A stretch of 13,459 bases of DNA, taken from contig CALWWS010000256.1 in assembly GCA_944385305.1 (NCBI GenBank), positions 1-13,459 on the forward strand. The letters run 5' to 3'. The DNA is from an uncultured Oscillospiraceae bacterium (GTDB lineage: Bacteria > Bacillota > Clostridia > Oscillospirales > Oscillospiraceae). Shown piece after piece: positions 5,731 through 12,655 of the stretch (the first letter of the stretch is position 1; each line of letters starts with the position of its first letter). Both the position numbers and the translations under genes were made by a program. The notes under the pieces are model-generated. The model worked only from the letters and a program-made list of their open reading frames with translations. It did not search any database and had not been told where the DNA came from.

Positions 5731-6111
5731 CTACTTTTTTGAAGGTTGGTTTTTCAGGATGTGGGCGCGGATACAGTTGAAGGTCTGATCGCTGATGTCG
5801 TGCTCCACCTTACAGGCGTCATCCCGGGCAACCTGGGGGTCCACCCCCAGGGCAATGAGCCACTGGGTGAGCAGCCGGTGGCGCTCATACACCTGCTCGG
5901 CAATGGCGCGGCCGGCGTCGGTGAGCTCCAGCCAGCCCTCCTTGTCCATGGTGATATAGCCGTTTTCCCGCAGGCGGCTCATGGCCCGGCTGATGCTGGG
6001 CTTGGTATAGTTGAGCAGGTGCACCACGTCGATGGAGCGCACCATGCCGTTTTCCTGCTTGAGGCGGAGAATGGCCTCCAGATAATCCTCAACCGATTCA
6101 TTAATGGTCAT
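5731..6111 (-). CDS. Short DtxR/MntR-type metal-dependent repressor
   Basis: 126 residues: winged helix-turn-helix (about 24-68) and a dimerisation/metal region; the SH3-like C-terminal domain of classical DtxR is absent, as in MntR. All ligand positions are filled: D9 and E12 (SVEDYLEAI), H78 (YERHRLL), C100, E103 and H104 (DACKVEH). D9/E12 are as in MntR (D8/E11) while Cys at 100 is as in DtxR (C102), so metal preference cannot be read from this alone. The feo and flavodoxin neighbourhood argues for Fe(II). It should bind palindromic operators when metal-loaded, and the GTTAG-N6-CTAAC sites on both sides are the likely targets (inference). The ATG at 6111 has AAGGAG 8 nt upstream; the GTG at 6120 overlaps that site and is unlikely. 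It has its own promoter and shows no such palindrome there. Confidence 0.9.
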   Translation of the reverse strand: MTINESVEDYLEAILRLKQENGMVRSIDVVHLLNYTKPSISRAMSRLRENGYITMDKEGWLELTDAGRAIAEQVYERHRLLTQWLIALGVDPQVARDDACKVEHDISDQTFNCIRAHILKNQPSKK

Positions 6112-6174
6112 ATCTTCCACTCCTTTTCTGGGCGCAGAGGGTTTCCGGCGCGGTGCTGCGGGGGTAGTTTTGTT

Positions 6175-6203
6175 ATTTTACCATGAATGGACCCGGAGGG
6201 CAA
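6175..6203 (-). promoter_or_regulatory. Promoter of the DtxR-type repressor gene
   Basis: On the minus strand TTGCCC (6203-6198), 17 nt, then TAAAAT (6180-6175) with TGG directly before it, an extended -10 (TGnTAAAAT). Predicted start is near 6168, giving a leader of about 57 nt. Confidence 0.6.
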
Positions 6204-6228
6204 GGAGGGAAAAACTGCAAAAAGGGGG

Positions 6229-6257
6229 TTGACACAGGCGGTTAGTAGTGGTAAACT
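6229..6257 (+). promoter_or_regulatory. Promoter of the feoA1-feoA2-feoB operon
   Basis: A perfect -35 TTGACA (6229-6234), 17-nt spacer and a -10 TAAACT (6252-6257). The spacer and -10 are overlapped by operator site 3, so a repressor bound there would exclude polymerase. Confidence 0.7.
6241..6256. promoter_or_regulatory. Operator site 3 (GTTAG-N6-TAAAC)
   Basis: GTTAGTAGTGGTAAAC matches the consensus GTTAG-N6-CTAAC at 8 of 10 half-site positions and covers the spacer and -10 of the feo promoter. Confidence 0.6.
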
Positions 6258-6272
6258 TCAAGCGTGCATCGG

Positions 6273-6288
6273 GGTAGCAAATGCTAAC
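6273..6288. promoter_or_regulatory. Operator site 4 (GGTAG-N6-CTAAC)
   Basis: GGTAGCAAATGCTAAC matches 9 of 10 half-site positions, in the feo leader, 32 bp from site 3. Confidence 0.6.
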
Positions 6289-6307
6289 CCTATTTTTTGG
6301 CGGGGAA

Positions 6308-6323
6308 GTTAGTACCCGGCAAC
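6308..6323. promoter_or_regulatory. Operator site 5 (GTTAG-N6-GCAAC)
   Basis: GTTAGTACCCGGCAAC matches 8 of 10 positions and is 35 bp from site 4, just upstream of the feoA1 ribosome site. Sites 3 to 5 are each about three helical turns apart. Confidence 0.5.
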
Positions 6324-6348
6324 CAATTGGAAAGAGGTGAGCACCATT

Positions 6349-6558
6349 ATGCCGCTGACTATGGCGCCGTCCGGACAGGTGCATACGGTACAGCGTATCA
6401 CCGGACGGGATGAGATTCGCCGCTTTCTCGCAAGCCTGGGCTTTGTGGAGGGCGGAACTGTGACGGTTGTGTCGGAGCTGGCAGGCAATCTGATTGTCAA
6501 TGTAAAGGACACCCGGGTGGCCCTGAGCAAGGGAATGGCCAGCCGTATTCTGGTGTGA
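6349..6558 (+). CDS. feoA: FeoA-domain protein, first copy
   Basis: 69 residues, a single SH3-like FeoA domain. FeoA is a small cytosolic partner thought to modulate FeoB, the ferrous iron transporter. Seen: VQRITGRDEIRRFLASLGFVEGG, the typical 'L-x-x-x-G-F/I-x-x-G' turn, then V-x-V-V-S-E-L-A-G-N-L-I-V and a final VALSKGMASRILV, where 'ALxxxMAxxI' is the usual FeoA end. The ATG at 6349 has GAGGTG 9 nt upstream. A GTG at 6337 in the same frame overlaps that ribosome site and would add only 4 residues. It is first in the operon behind the promoter at 6229-6257. Confidence 0.9.
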   Translation: MPLTMAPSGQVHTVQRITGRDEIRRFLASLGFVEGGTVTVVSELAGNLIVNVKDTRVALSKGMASRILV

Positions 6559-6592
6559 CCGCCCAACGGAGAAGAAAGGGAGGAATTGGACA

Positions 6593-6838
6593 ATGACAAA
6601 TACCGCTGCGGCGGCGGGGCGCACCCTGCGCACCGTCAAGCCGGGGCAGACCGTCACCGTGAAAAAGCTCAACGGGGGCGGGGCGCTGCGCCGGCGGATT
6701 ATGGACATGGGCATCACCAAGGGCACCGACCTCTATGTGCGCAAGGTGGCGCCCCTGGGGGATCCGGTGGAAATCACGGTGCGGGGATATGAGCTCTCCA
6801 TCCGCAAGGACGACGCCGACAACATTGTTGTGGAGTGA
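6593..6838 (+). CDS. feoA: FeoA-domain protein, second copy
   Basis: 81 residues, a second FeoA domain (about 12-80): LRTVKPGQTVTVKKLNGGGALRR, then RIMDMGITKGTDLYVRKVAPLGDPVEI and the end GYELSIRKDDADNIVVE, the classic 'DMGI-x-x-G...PLGDP-x-E-x-x-x-R-G' core. This copy is closer to the canonical FeoA than the first. It starts 34 nt after feoA1 with GGGAGGAA 7 nt before the ATG. Two tandem FeoA proteins before FeoB are common in Clostridia; they may act as a pair, but no role split can be read here. Confidence 0.93.
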   Translation: MTNTAAAAGRTLRTVKPGQTVTVKKLNGGGALRRRIMDMGITKGTDLYVRKVAPLGDPVEITVRGYELSIRKDDADNIVVE

Positions 6839-6861
6839 TCGCCCTTCTTTTTTGAATAGGA

Positions 6862-6877
6862 GTTAGCGGCAGCAAAC
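6862..6877. promoter_or_regulatory. Operator-like site 6 before feoB (GTTAG-N6-CAAAC)
   Basis: GTTAGCGGCAGCAAAC matches 9 of 10 half-site positions. It lies in the 100-nt feoA2-feoB gap and is embedded in a small RNA hairpin (GGAGTT...AACTCC, 6859-6880). No convincing promoter is seen here; TATGAT at 6894-6899 has no -35. Confidence 0.4.
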
Positions 6878-6905
6878 TCCCCTTCAAAGACTCTATGATG
6901 TGTCA

Positions 6906-6921
6906 GCGGGCGCCTGCCCGC
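6906..6921 (+). other. Small hairpin directly before the feoB ribosome site
   Basis: GCGGGC (6906-6911), loop GCCT, GCCCGC (6916-6921), a perfect 6-bp GC stem ending at the base before AGAGGAGGA. It could tune feoB translation or mRNA stability. Confidence 0.4.
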
Positions 6922-6938
6922 AGAGGAGGAATGAGAAA

Positions 6939-9092
6939 ATGGGAATTACCATTGCGCTTGCCGGAAATCCCAACTGCGGCAAGACCACCATGTTCAACGC
7001 CCTGACAGGCTCCAACCAGTTTGTGGGGAACTGGCCGGGGGTTACGGTGGAGAAAAAGGGGGGCAGGCTCAGGGGCCATAAGGACATCGCCATTATGGAT
7101 CTGCCTGGAATTTACTCCCTGTCCCCATACACCCTGGAGGAGGTAGTGGCCCGCAACTACCTGCTGGGGGAGAGGCCGGACGCTATTTTGAACCTGGTGG
7201 ACGCCAGCAACATCGAACGCAACCTCTACCTCACCACCCAGCTGCTGGAGCTGGGCATCCCTGTAGTGGTGGCCCTGAACATGATGGATGTGGTGCGGAA
7301 AAACGGGGATCGGATTGACACCGCCAAGCTGGCCGCCGCCCTGGGCTGTCCGGTGGTGGAGACCTCCGCCGTCAAGGGGGAGGGGTGTGTGGAGGCGGCC
7401 CTGGCGGCAGCCAAGGCCGCCCGGGAGCAGAAGGGCTTTTCCCACCGCCACGCCTTTGACGACCAGGTGGAGCGGGCGCTGGAGGAGATAGAGAACCTCA
7501 CCCGGGACACGGTGCCCCAGGGGAGCGGCCGCTGGTATGCCGTCAAGCTCTTTGAGCGGGATGAAAAGGTGCTGGCCTCCCTGGCGCTGGATCAGGCCAC
7601 AGCCCGCCGCCTGGAGGAGATTACCGCCGCCTGCGAGGACGCCATGGAGGATGACAGCGAGTCCATTATCACCAACGAGCGCTATGGCTACATCGCCAAG
7701 CTGGTAGGCCACTGTGTGAAGAAGGGACGCAGCGGACTGAGTCTGTCGGATAAGATCGACCGGGTGGTGACCAACCGCTGGCTGGCCCTGCCCATCTTCG
7801 CCGGCATTATGTTTTTGGTCTACTACATCTCCATCGGCACAGTGGGTGACTGGCTCACCGGCTTTACCAATGACACCCTGTTTGGCGAGTGGATTTGCGG
7901 CAATCTGGGCGCCGCCCTGGAGAGCGCAGGCACAGCTCCCTGGCTGAGCGGCCTCATTGTGGACGGCATTGTGGGCGGCGTGGGCGCCGTCATCGGCTTT
8001 GTGCCCCAGATGCTGGTACTCTTCCTCATGCTGTGCATTCTGGAGGATGTGGGATACCTGGCCCGGGTGGCCTTTATCCTGGATCGGATTTTCCGCCGCT
8101 TCGGTCTGTCGGGCAAGAGCTTTATCCCCATGCTGGTGGGCTCCGGCTGCGGCGTGCCCGGAGTGATGGCCTCCCGCACCATTGAGAACGAGCGGGATCG
8201 GCGCATGACCGTCATGACCACCTGCTTTGTGCCCTGCGGGGCCAAGATGCCCATTGTGGGCCTGTTTGCCGGGGCTATCTTCGGCGGCTCCGGCCTGGTT
8301 GCGGTGTCCGCCTATTTCATCGGCGTGGCCTCCATTGTGGTCTCCGGTATTATTCTCAAGAAAACCAAGCCCTTTGCCGGTGAGGTGGCCCCCTTTGTCA
8401 TGGAGCTGCCCGCCTACCATATCCCCAGGGTGCCCAATGTGCTGCGGGGCACCTGGGAGCGGGGCTGGTCCTTTATCAAACGTGCGGGCACCGTAATCCT
8501 TCTGTCCTCCATCGCCCTCTGGTTCCTCCAGGGCTTCGGCGTGGTGGACGGCGCGCTGGTGATGGTGGAGGACAACAATACCTCCCTGTTGGCCGCCATC
8601 GGCGCGGTGGTGGCCCCCATCTTCGCCCCCCTGGGCTTTGGCGACTGGCGCTCCGCCGTGGCGGTGTTCACCGGCCTCATCGCCAAGGAGAATGTGGTGA
8701 GCACCTTCGGCGTGCTCTTCGGCTTTGCCGAGGTGGCAGAGGACGGGGCTGAGATCTGGGGCAATATTGCAGCCACCTTTACCGGCCTGACCGCGTACAG
8801 CTTTATGATCTTCAACCTGCTGTGCGCCCCCTGCTTTGCCGCCATGGGCGCCATCAAGCGGGAGATGAACAACCCCAAGTGGACCTGGGCTGCCATCGGC
8901 TATATGTGCGCCCTGGCCTATGCGGTGTCCCTGATGGTGTATCAGTTCGGCCTGCTCTTCACCGGCCATGGCTTCAGCGTGGGCACCGGGGCGGCGGTGG
9001 TGGTGCTCATCGCCATGGTGTGGCTGCTCTTCCGCAGAGGTTATCAGGGCGAGACCCGCACTCTGCGGGCTGTGGACGCCGTTGGGGCGTAG
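6939..9092 (+). CDS. feoB: FeoB ferrous iron transporter
   Basis: 717 residues, a GTPase-coupled Fe(II) importer of the cytoplasmic membrane. The N-terminal G domain has G1 GNPNCGKT (9-16), the switch with GVTVE (34-38), G3 DLPG (54-57), G4 NMMD (114-117) and G5 SAVKG (143-147). A helical linker domain follows (about 170-270). Membrane segments begin near 281 (WLALPIFAGIMFLVYYISIG). The conserved Gate cysteines are present in GSGCGVPG (401-408) and FVPCGAKMPI (430-439), with LLCAPCFAAMGAIKRE at 627-642. The ATG at 6939 gives the standard N-terminus and has GAGGAGGA 8-9 nt upstream; the in-frame extension to 6900 has no ribosome site. It follows two feoA genes and precedes a Cys-rich partner. 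Confidence 0.97.
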   Translation: MGITIALAGNPNCGKTTMFNALTGSNQFVGNWPGVTVEKKGGRLRGHKDIAIMDLPGIYSLSPYTLEEVVARNYLLGERPDAILNLVDASNIERNLYLTTQLLELGIPVVVALNMMDVVRKNGDRIDTAKLAAALGCPVVETSAVKGEGCVEAALAAAKAAREQKGFSHRHAFDDQVERALEEIENLTRDTVPQGSGRWYAVKLFERDEKVLASLALDQATARRLEEITAACEDAMEDDSESIITNERYGYIAKLVGHCVKKGRSGLSLSDKIDRVVTNRWLALPIFAGIMFLVYYISIGTVGDWLTGFTNDTLFGEWICGNLGAALESAGTAPWLSGLIVDGIVGGVGAVIGFVPQMLVLFLMLCILEDVGYLARVAFILDRIFRRFGLSGKSFIPMLVGSGCGVPGVMASRTIENERDRRMTVMTTCFVPCGAKMPIVGLFAGAIFGGSGLVAVSAYFIGVASIVVSGIILKKTKPFAGEVAPFVMELPAYHIPRVPNVLRGTWERGWSFIKRAGTVILLSSIALWFLQGFGVVDGALVMVEDNNTSLLAAIGAVVAPIFAPLGFGDWRSAVAVFTGLIAKENVVSTFGVLFGFAEVAEDGAEIWGNIAATFTGLTAYSFMIFNLLCAPCFAAMGAIKREMNNPKWTWAAIGYMCALAYAVSLMVYQFGLLFTGHGFSVGTGAAVVVLIAMVWLLFRRGYQGETRTLRAVDAVGA

Positions 9093-9109
9093 GAAAGCGA
9101 GGCGAGAGT

Positions 9110-9277
9110 ATGCCAAGTCCGGCTACCATTGTCATTGCGCTGGTTCTGCTGGGGATTGTGGCCCTGGTGGTGCGCTACCTGTGGAAAAACCGAAAGAAAG
9201 GCGGCTGTTCCTGCGGTGGGAACTGCGGAGGCTGCGGGGGACATTGTACAGATGCCTCGCATTCCCGGCAGAGCTAG
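9110..9277 (+). CDS. FeoB-associated Cys-rich membrane protein
   Basis: 55 residues. One N-terminal membrane helix (about 6-24, IVIALVLLGIVALVVRYLW), a basic stop-transfer patch (KNRKK), then a glycine-cysteine tail with five cysteines (C33, C35, C39, C42, C46) arranged CSC-GGNC-GGC-GGHC. This is the pattern of the small Cys-rich proteins found after feoB in Firmicutes. By its charge the tail should lie in the cytosol, where it could hand over or hold iron or an Fe-S cluster (inference). The ATG is 17 nt after the feoB stop with GAGG 7 nt upstream, and the operon terminator follows within 11 nt. Confidence 0.85.
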   Translation: MPSPATIVIALVLLGIVALVVRYLWKNRKKGGCSCGGNCGGCGGHCTDASHSRQS

Positions 9278-9287
9278 CAGAATAGAT

Positions 9288-9326
9288 AAAGCGCTCCGGC
9301 ATGTGCTTGCCGGAGCGCTTTTGCTT
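9288..9326 (+). terminator. Rho-independent terminator of the feo operon
   Basis: A perfect 14-bp stem (9288-9301 with 9308-9321), 6-nt loop, and T-rich tail (TTTTGCTTT). It also lies just past the end of the small minus-strand gene at 9338 and may serve both directions. Confidence 0.9.
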
Positions 9327-9337
9327 TCGGCCGGCAT

Positions 9338-9463
9338 TTAGCCCTGGGAAAACAGGGCGGCGGCCACACAAGGGGCGTTTACCACCAGAAAAATGGCGGC
9401 GGCGGCCAGCAGGCAGGCCAGCACCACCAGCGGCCTGCGCCGGAGCAAAATGATTTTGGGCAA
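9338..9463 (-). CDS. Small membrane peptide resembling the anchor of a PdaB-type deacetylase
   Basis: 41 residues from TTG at 9463, which has a strong ribosome site (AAAGGGGGA) 8 nt upstream. It has a basic start (PKIILLRRRP) and one hydrophobic helix (LVVLACLLAAAAIFLVV), then NAPCVAAALFSQG and a TAA stop. From memory, sporulation polysaccharide deacetylases of the PdaB type in GC-rich Clostridia begin this way (RRR, helix, VN-x-P), followed by a catalytic domain; here that domain is absent. It could be a genuine small membrane protein or the remains of a truncated gene. A minus-strand CATACACT at 9496-9489 equals the sigma-E -10 consensus but lacks a clear -35. Confidence that it is translated is moderate; function is unknown. 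Confidence 0.4.
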   Translation of the reverse strand: MPKIILLRRRPLVVLACLLAAAAIFLVVNAPCVAAALFSQG

Positions 9464-9641
9464 GGCGCGTTCCCCCTTTCTTTAAAAAAGTGTATGCCGC
9501 CCGTGGAGCGAAAAGAAGAAAAAGGAGGAGCGGAGGGCGGAATTTCGCAAAACCGGGCCGGGCGGGACGTACACAGGGGAACAAATCAGCTGCCCAGCCG
9601 TCAGAAAAAGATGGAAAGTGCTTAACGGCCTGTTTTACAGG

Positions 9642-9670
9642 TTGCTTTTTGGCCGGGGAGACGGTATAAT
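9642..9670 (+). promoter_or_regulatory. Promoter of the SLH-domain protein gene
   Basis: TTGCTT (9642-9647), 17 nt, then a perfect TATAAT (9665-9670). Predicted start is near 9677, about 38 nt before the ATG. Confidence 0.75.
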
Positions 9671-9714
9671 TTACATAACTTCTGGAAACCAAGGAGACGA
9701 TGGAGGTACACAGT

Positions 9715-12030
9715 ATGAGAGGAAAGCGATTTGCCGCCTTTGCGCTGTCTTTGATCCTGATGATTTCCCTTCTTGCGGTGCCCGCCGGGGCGGTTTCCTT
9801 TACGGACATGACGGGGCACTGGGCTAAGGAGGATGTGGAGTACCTGGCTACCCAGGGAGTGGTGAAGGGGACCAGCAACACCACCTTTTCCCCTGACCGC
9901 AAGATGACCGCCTGCGAGGCTCTGCTCTTCTGCTCCCGGGCCACCGGTGTGGACGCCGGAGACAAGGCGCAGATTGCCGCCGACTGGGCCGACAGGATGG
10001 AGGAACTGCTGCCTGAGGAGATGGTCTCCTGGGCGGCGGAGGAGATGGCCCTGTGCCTGGAGACCGGCATCATCTCGGAGACCGAACTGATGGCCCTCAC
10101 CACCTCGGGCGCCATTGAGAAGGCCATTACCAGGGAGAACCTGGCCATGTACCTGGTGCGGGCCATGCAGCTGGCCCCCCTGGCCGAGAGCCTGACCAAC
10201 TACAGTATGAGCTTTGCGGACGCCGGGAGCATTTCCCAGTCCCTCCAACCCTATGTGTATCTGCTGAATATGTACGGCATCGTCAAGGGCGACCAGGCCA
10301 ACCGCTTCAACCCCGACGGGGATCTCACCCGGGCGGAGATGGCCACCATGCTGCGCCGGGCCATTGACTTTATGGACGAGCGGGGCATCTACGCCGAGCT
10401 GCCCGAGTACACCACCTACGACTGGACGGCGGGCACCATTGTGGCCTCCACCACCAGCGCCGGTGTGACGCTGCTTACCCTGAACAACGACCTGTCGGGC
10501 ACCAAGTCGGTCTCCCTGCCTGCCGATGTAAAGATCTATGAGAACAACATGGAGACCACCACCAGCGCCCTCAAGGCAGGGCAGTATGTGCGGGTGAACT
10601 TCAACAGCAAGGGGGTTGCCACCTCCGTGCGTCTGGGGGGCAGCCTGACCACCTACAACGGTACGGTCACCGACCTGGAGGAGGACACTATCTCCATCAA
10701 CGTCAGCGGCCTGTCCAAGAAGTTTGACATCGACCGCTTCACCGAGGTGCAGGTTGGGAGTACGGCGGGAGACCGGGAGCTCATTGATCTGGACGCGGGC
10801 TACACCTCCGCGGTGTGCAAGGTGGATGAGCTGGGCCACCTGGCCGCCCTTCAGCTTACCGGTGGCACCCGGGCGGAGGAGGGGATCATTACGGCTGTGG
10901 AGACCGCTTCTGCCAACAGCCAGACCATCCAGGTCTCCTCCTTCAGCGGCGTGACCCAGCGCTATACCATTCCCGCCGGAACCGGAGTGTCCATCAACGG
11001 CGTGGCCGGCACCCTCAGCGCCAGCAACAAGGGCTACTATGTGAGCCTGCGGGTGTACAACGACGGCAGCAATCAGGTGGCCTCCGTGGCGGTGGACACC
11101 GTTACTACCTATGTGCAGGGTACCATCAGCAACTTTACCTACGCCAAGGCCACCAATACCGTCACCATTCTCAATACCCTTACCGGCAAGACCGAGACCT
11201 ATGACATCGCCTCCAACGCGGTGATCCTCTATAACGGAGAGGCCATTACCCTGCAGAAGATGACAAAGGGCAACTTTGTCACCGCCCGTATTACCGGCGG
11301 AGATGTGACTCTGCTGAACACTTACCCCGGCTCCTCCTCTGTCCAGGGCGTGATCAGCACCATCCGGTACGGCAGCCCCACCACCCTGGATGTGACCAAG
11401 GACGACGGCACGGTGGTCACCTTTGAGCTGGATCTCACCAGCCTGCCCGCCATCTACCGCAGCGGCACCCTGAGCAGCATTGACCGGATCAAGACGGGGG
11501 ACAGCGTGGTGATTACCCTGCGCTACAACCAGGTGTCCCGCATTGATGCCACCCCCCAGCAGGCCAATGTCTCCGGCACCATTACCAGCCTGACTATGGA
11601 GAGCAGCGGTGTGACTATTACCGTGCTCCTCTCCACTGGGGAGAGCGTCTCCTATGCCGTGGCCGATGGAGTTACCGTCAGCCAGGATGACAGCGTTATC
11701 TCGGTCTACGACCTCAAGCCGGACTATAAAGTGGGTATGGTGGTCAGTGGGGATCAGGTGGTCTCCATTGAGGTGGAGAAGTCCTCCACTTCCTCCAACA
11801 AGCTCACTGGTACCGTGCTGGCCACGGACACCACGGCGCGCACCATCACCATCAAGCCGGAGAATTCCGCGGGGGATGTGATTGTCACCGCGGACGTGAG
11901 CAACGCCAACCTCATCAATGTGGCCGGCGGCGCCTTCTCCCTTTCCAACCTGGCTCCCAACGAGGTGGTGGAGCTGTACGGCAGCTATGAGGGCGCCAAG
12001 TTTATCGCCACCCTGGTCATTCGCCTGTAA
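9715..12030 (+). CDS. Secreted SLH-domain protein with seven tandem beta-rich repeats
   Basis: 771 residues. A signal peptide (1 to about 26, MRGKRF-hydrophobic-AVPAGA) is followed by three SLH domains that anchor proteins to secondary wall polymers: about 28-77 (FTDMTGHWAKEDVEYLATQG), a degenerate one at about 85-152, and about 165-220 (NMYGIVKGDQANRFNPDGDL). The remaining 550 residues form seven diverged units of about 70 residues that begin 'V-x-G-T/V-I' and end with a 'G-x-x-V-x-x-I' strand, starting near 239, 315, 388, 467, 543, 619 and 697. It is rich in Thr/Ser/Val, with only a single cysteine after the SLH region. No catalytic motif is seen. An S-layer or surface scaffold role is likely (inference). 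The ATG at 9715 has GGAGGT 7 nt upstream; the ATG at 9700 has AAGGAG only 3 nt away. A terminator follows 18 nt after the stop. Confidence 0.92.
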   Translation: MRGKRFAAFALSLILMISLLAVPAGAVSFTDMTGHWAKEDVEYLATQGVVKGTSNTTFSPDRKMTACEALLFCSRATGVDAGDKAQIAADWADRMEELLPEEMVSWAAEEMALCLETGIISETELMALTTSGAIEKAITRENLAMYLVRAMQLAPLAESLTNYSMSFADAGSISQSLQPYVYLLNMYGIVKGDQANRFNPDGDLTRAEMATMLRRAIDFMDERGIYAELPEYTTYDWTAGTIVASTTSAGVTLLTLNNDLSGTKSVSLPADVKIYENNMETTTSALKAGQYVRVNFNSKGVATSVRLGGSLTTYNGTVTDLEEDTISINVSGLSKKFDIDRFTEVQVGSTAGDRELIDLDAGYTSAVCKVDELGHLAALQLTGGTRAEEGIITAVETASANSQTIQVSSFSGVTQRYTIPAGTGVSINGVAGTLSASNKGYYVSLRVYNDGSNQVASVAVDTVTTYVQGTISNFTYAKATNTVTILNTLTGKTETYDIASNAVILYNGEAITLQKMTKGNFVTARITGGDVTLLNTYPGSSSVQGVISTIRYGSPTTLDVTKDDGTVVTFELDLTSLPAIYRSGTLSSIDRIKTGDSVVITLRYNQVSRIDATPQQANVSGTITSLTMESSGVTITVLLSTGESVSYAVADGVTVSQDDSVISVYDLKPDYKVGMVVSGDQVVSIEVEKSSTSSNKLTGTVLATDTTARTITIKPENSAGDVIVTADVSNANLINVAGGAFSLSNLAPNEVVELYGSYEGAKFIATLVIRL

Positions 12031-12048
12031 TTTTCACGCTCTCTCAAA

Positions 12049-12072
12049 CGGGGCGCCCGAAGGGGCGCCCCG
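12049..12072. terminator. Bidirectional terminator between convergent genes
   Basis: A perfect 10-bp GC stem CGGGGCGCCC (12049-12058) / GGGCGCCCCG (12063-12072) with a GAAG loop lies between the stop of the SLH gene (12030) and the stop of the minus-strand gene (12081). T-rich sequence follows on the plus side (CTTGAATTTT) and GTTTGAGAG on the minus side. Confidence 0.8.
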
Positions 12073-12080
12073 CTTGAATT

Positions 12081-12545
12081 TTACGGATTGAGGGGCAGAT
12101 CCAACAGAAGCAGGGCGCCTGCCGTGGCCAGAAAGGGAAGGGGAGCGGCGTCCCGGGGAAAGGGGAGCACCAGCTCCTGCTGCTCCACCACCTGGCCGGT
12201 AAGGGTGACCAGCTCCCGTTGGAGGGCCAGGCAGATCTGCCCTCCCTCCAGGCTGGAGAGGGTAAGGGTGTCCCGGGGGGAGGTGCCGTAGCTCACTGCG
12301 CAGTGGGCCTGGAGGACCCGGGCCCGGGGGCCCGCCGTGCCCGGCAGAAGTACGGCGGTACACTTCACCGCCCCTGCCCCTGCCCAGCCCCGGGCGCCGG
12401 GGGAGATGACCAGCAGATCCAGGGGAGAGACGGCAAGCTCCCCCGGGTGACGCCCGGAGAGCAGCCGGTGTCCGCCCTCGGCCAGACGGGGGGCCAGGGC
12501 GGCGGCAATACCCTCGTCCCACTCCCAAACGCCGACACACAGCAA
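12081..12545 (-). CDS. Hypothetical protein, unrecognised
   Basis: 154 residues from TTG at 12545, which has AAAGGGGG 8 nt upstream. I do not recognise the family. It has a short N-terminal segment (LLCVGVWEWDEG), a predicted alternating beta/loop body with LDLLVISPGA and KCTAVLLPG, a well-formed segment CAVSYGTSPRDTLTLSSL, then LALQRELVTLTGQVVEQQELVLPF and a hydrophobic end LATAGALLLLDLPLNP. There is no signal peptide, membrane helix or known catalytic motif. The frame continues without a stop to an ATG at 12671, but that would run over the promoter region shared with proS. A competing ATG frame (12610-12365) is Pro/Trp/Cys-rich and is rejected. It converges with the SLH gene and diverges from proS. 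Confidence 0.65.
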   Translation of the reverse strand: MLCVGVWEWDEGIAAALAPRLAEGGHRLLSGRHPGELAVSPLDLLVISPGARGWAGAGAVKCTAVLLPGTAGPRARVLQAHCAVSYGTSPRDTLTLSSLEGGQICLALQRELVTLTGQVVEQQELVLPFPRDAAPLPFLATAGALLLLDLPLNP

Positions 12546-12588
12546 GCCATACGCCCCCTTTCTGACCACAGTTTGCGAAAATGGGGAA

Positions 12589-12655
12589 ATTTTATGCACC
12601 CAATCCCCAAGGAGGGCCCGGGGCGCTTGACTTTTCGGCGCAGTGTGCATAAAAT
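12589..12655. repeat. 11-bp inverted repeat in the divergent promoter region
   Basis: ATTTTATGCAC (12589-12599) and GTGCATAAAAT (12645-12655) are perfect inverted copies 45 bp apart. The right copy contains the -10 (TAAAAT) of proS, and the left copy puts the same TAAAAT in front of the minus-strand gene. Confidence 0.6.
12627..12655 (+). promoter_or_regulatory. Promoter of proS
   Basis: TTGACT (12627-12632), 17 nt, TAAAAT (12650-12655). Predicted start is near 12662, leaving a leader of about 42 nt, too short for a T-box riboswitch. Confidence 0.7.

Noticed and set aside
5629..6323. Palindromes as CRISPR repeats or transposon ends
   Set aside because: They are short, unevenly spaced, have variable centres and coincide with promoters and leaders, as operators do.
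6903..9116. 737-codon open frame on the minus strand
   Set aside because: It is antisense to feoB with extreme Gly/His content; a by-product of feoB codon use.
9132..10839. Long minus-strand frames over the SLH gene start
   Set aside because: They overlap the SLH gene, its promoter, the feo terminator and the small peptide gene, and show no domain.
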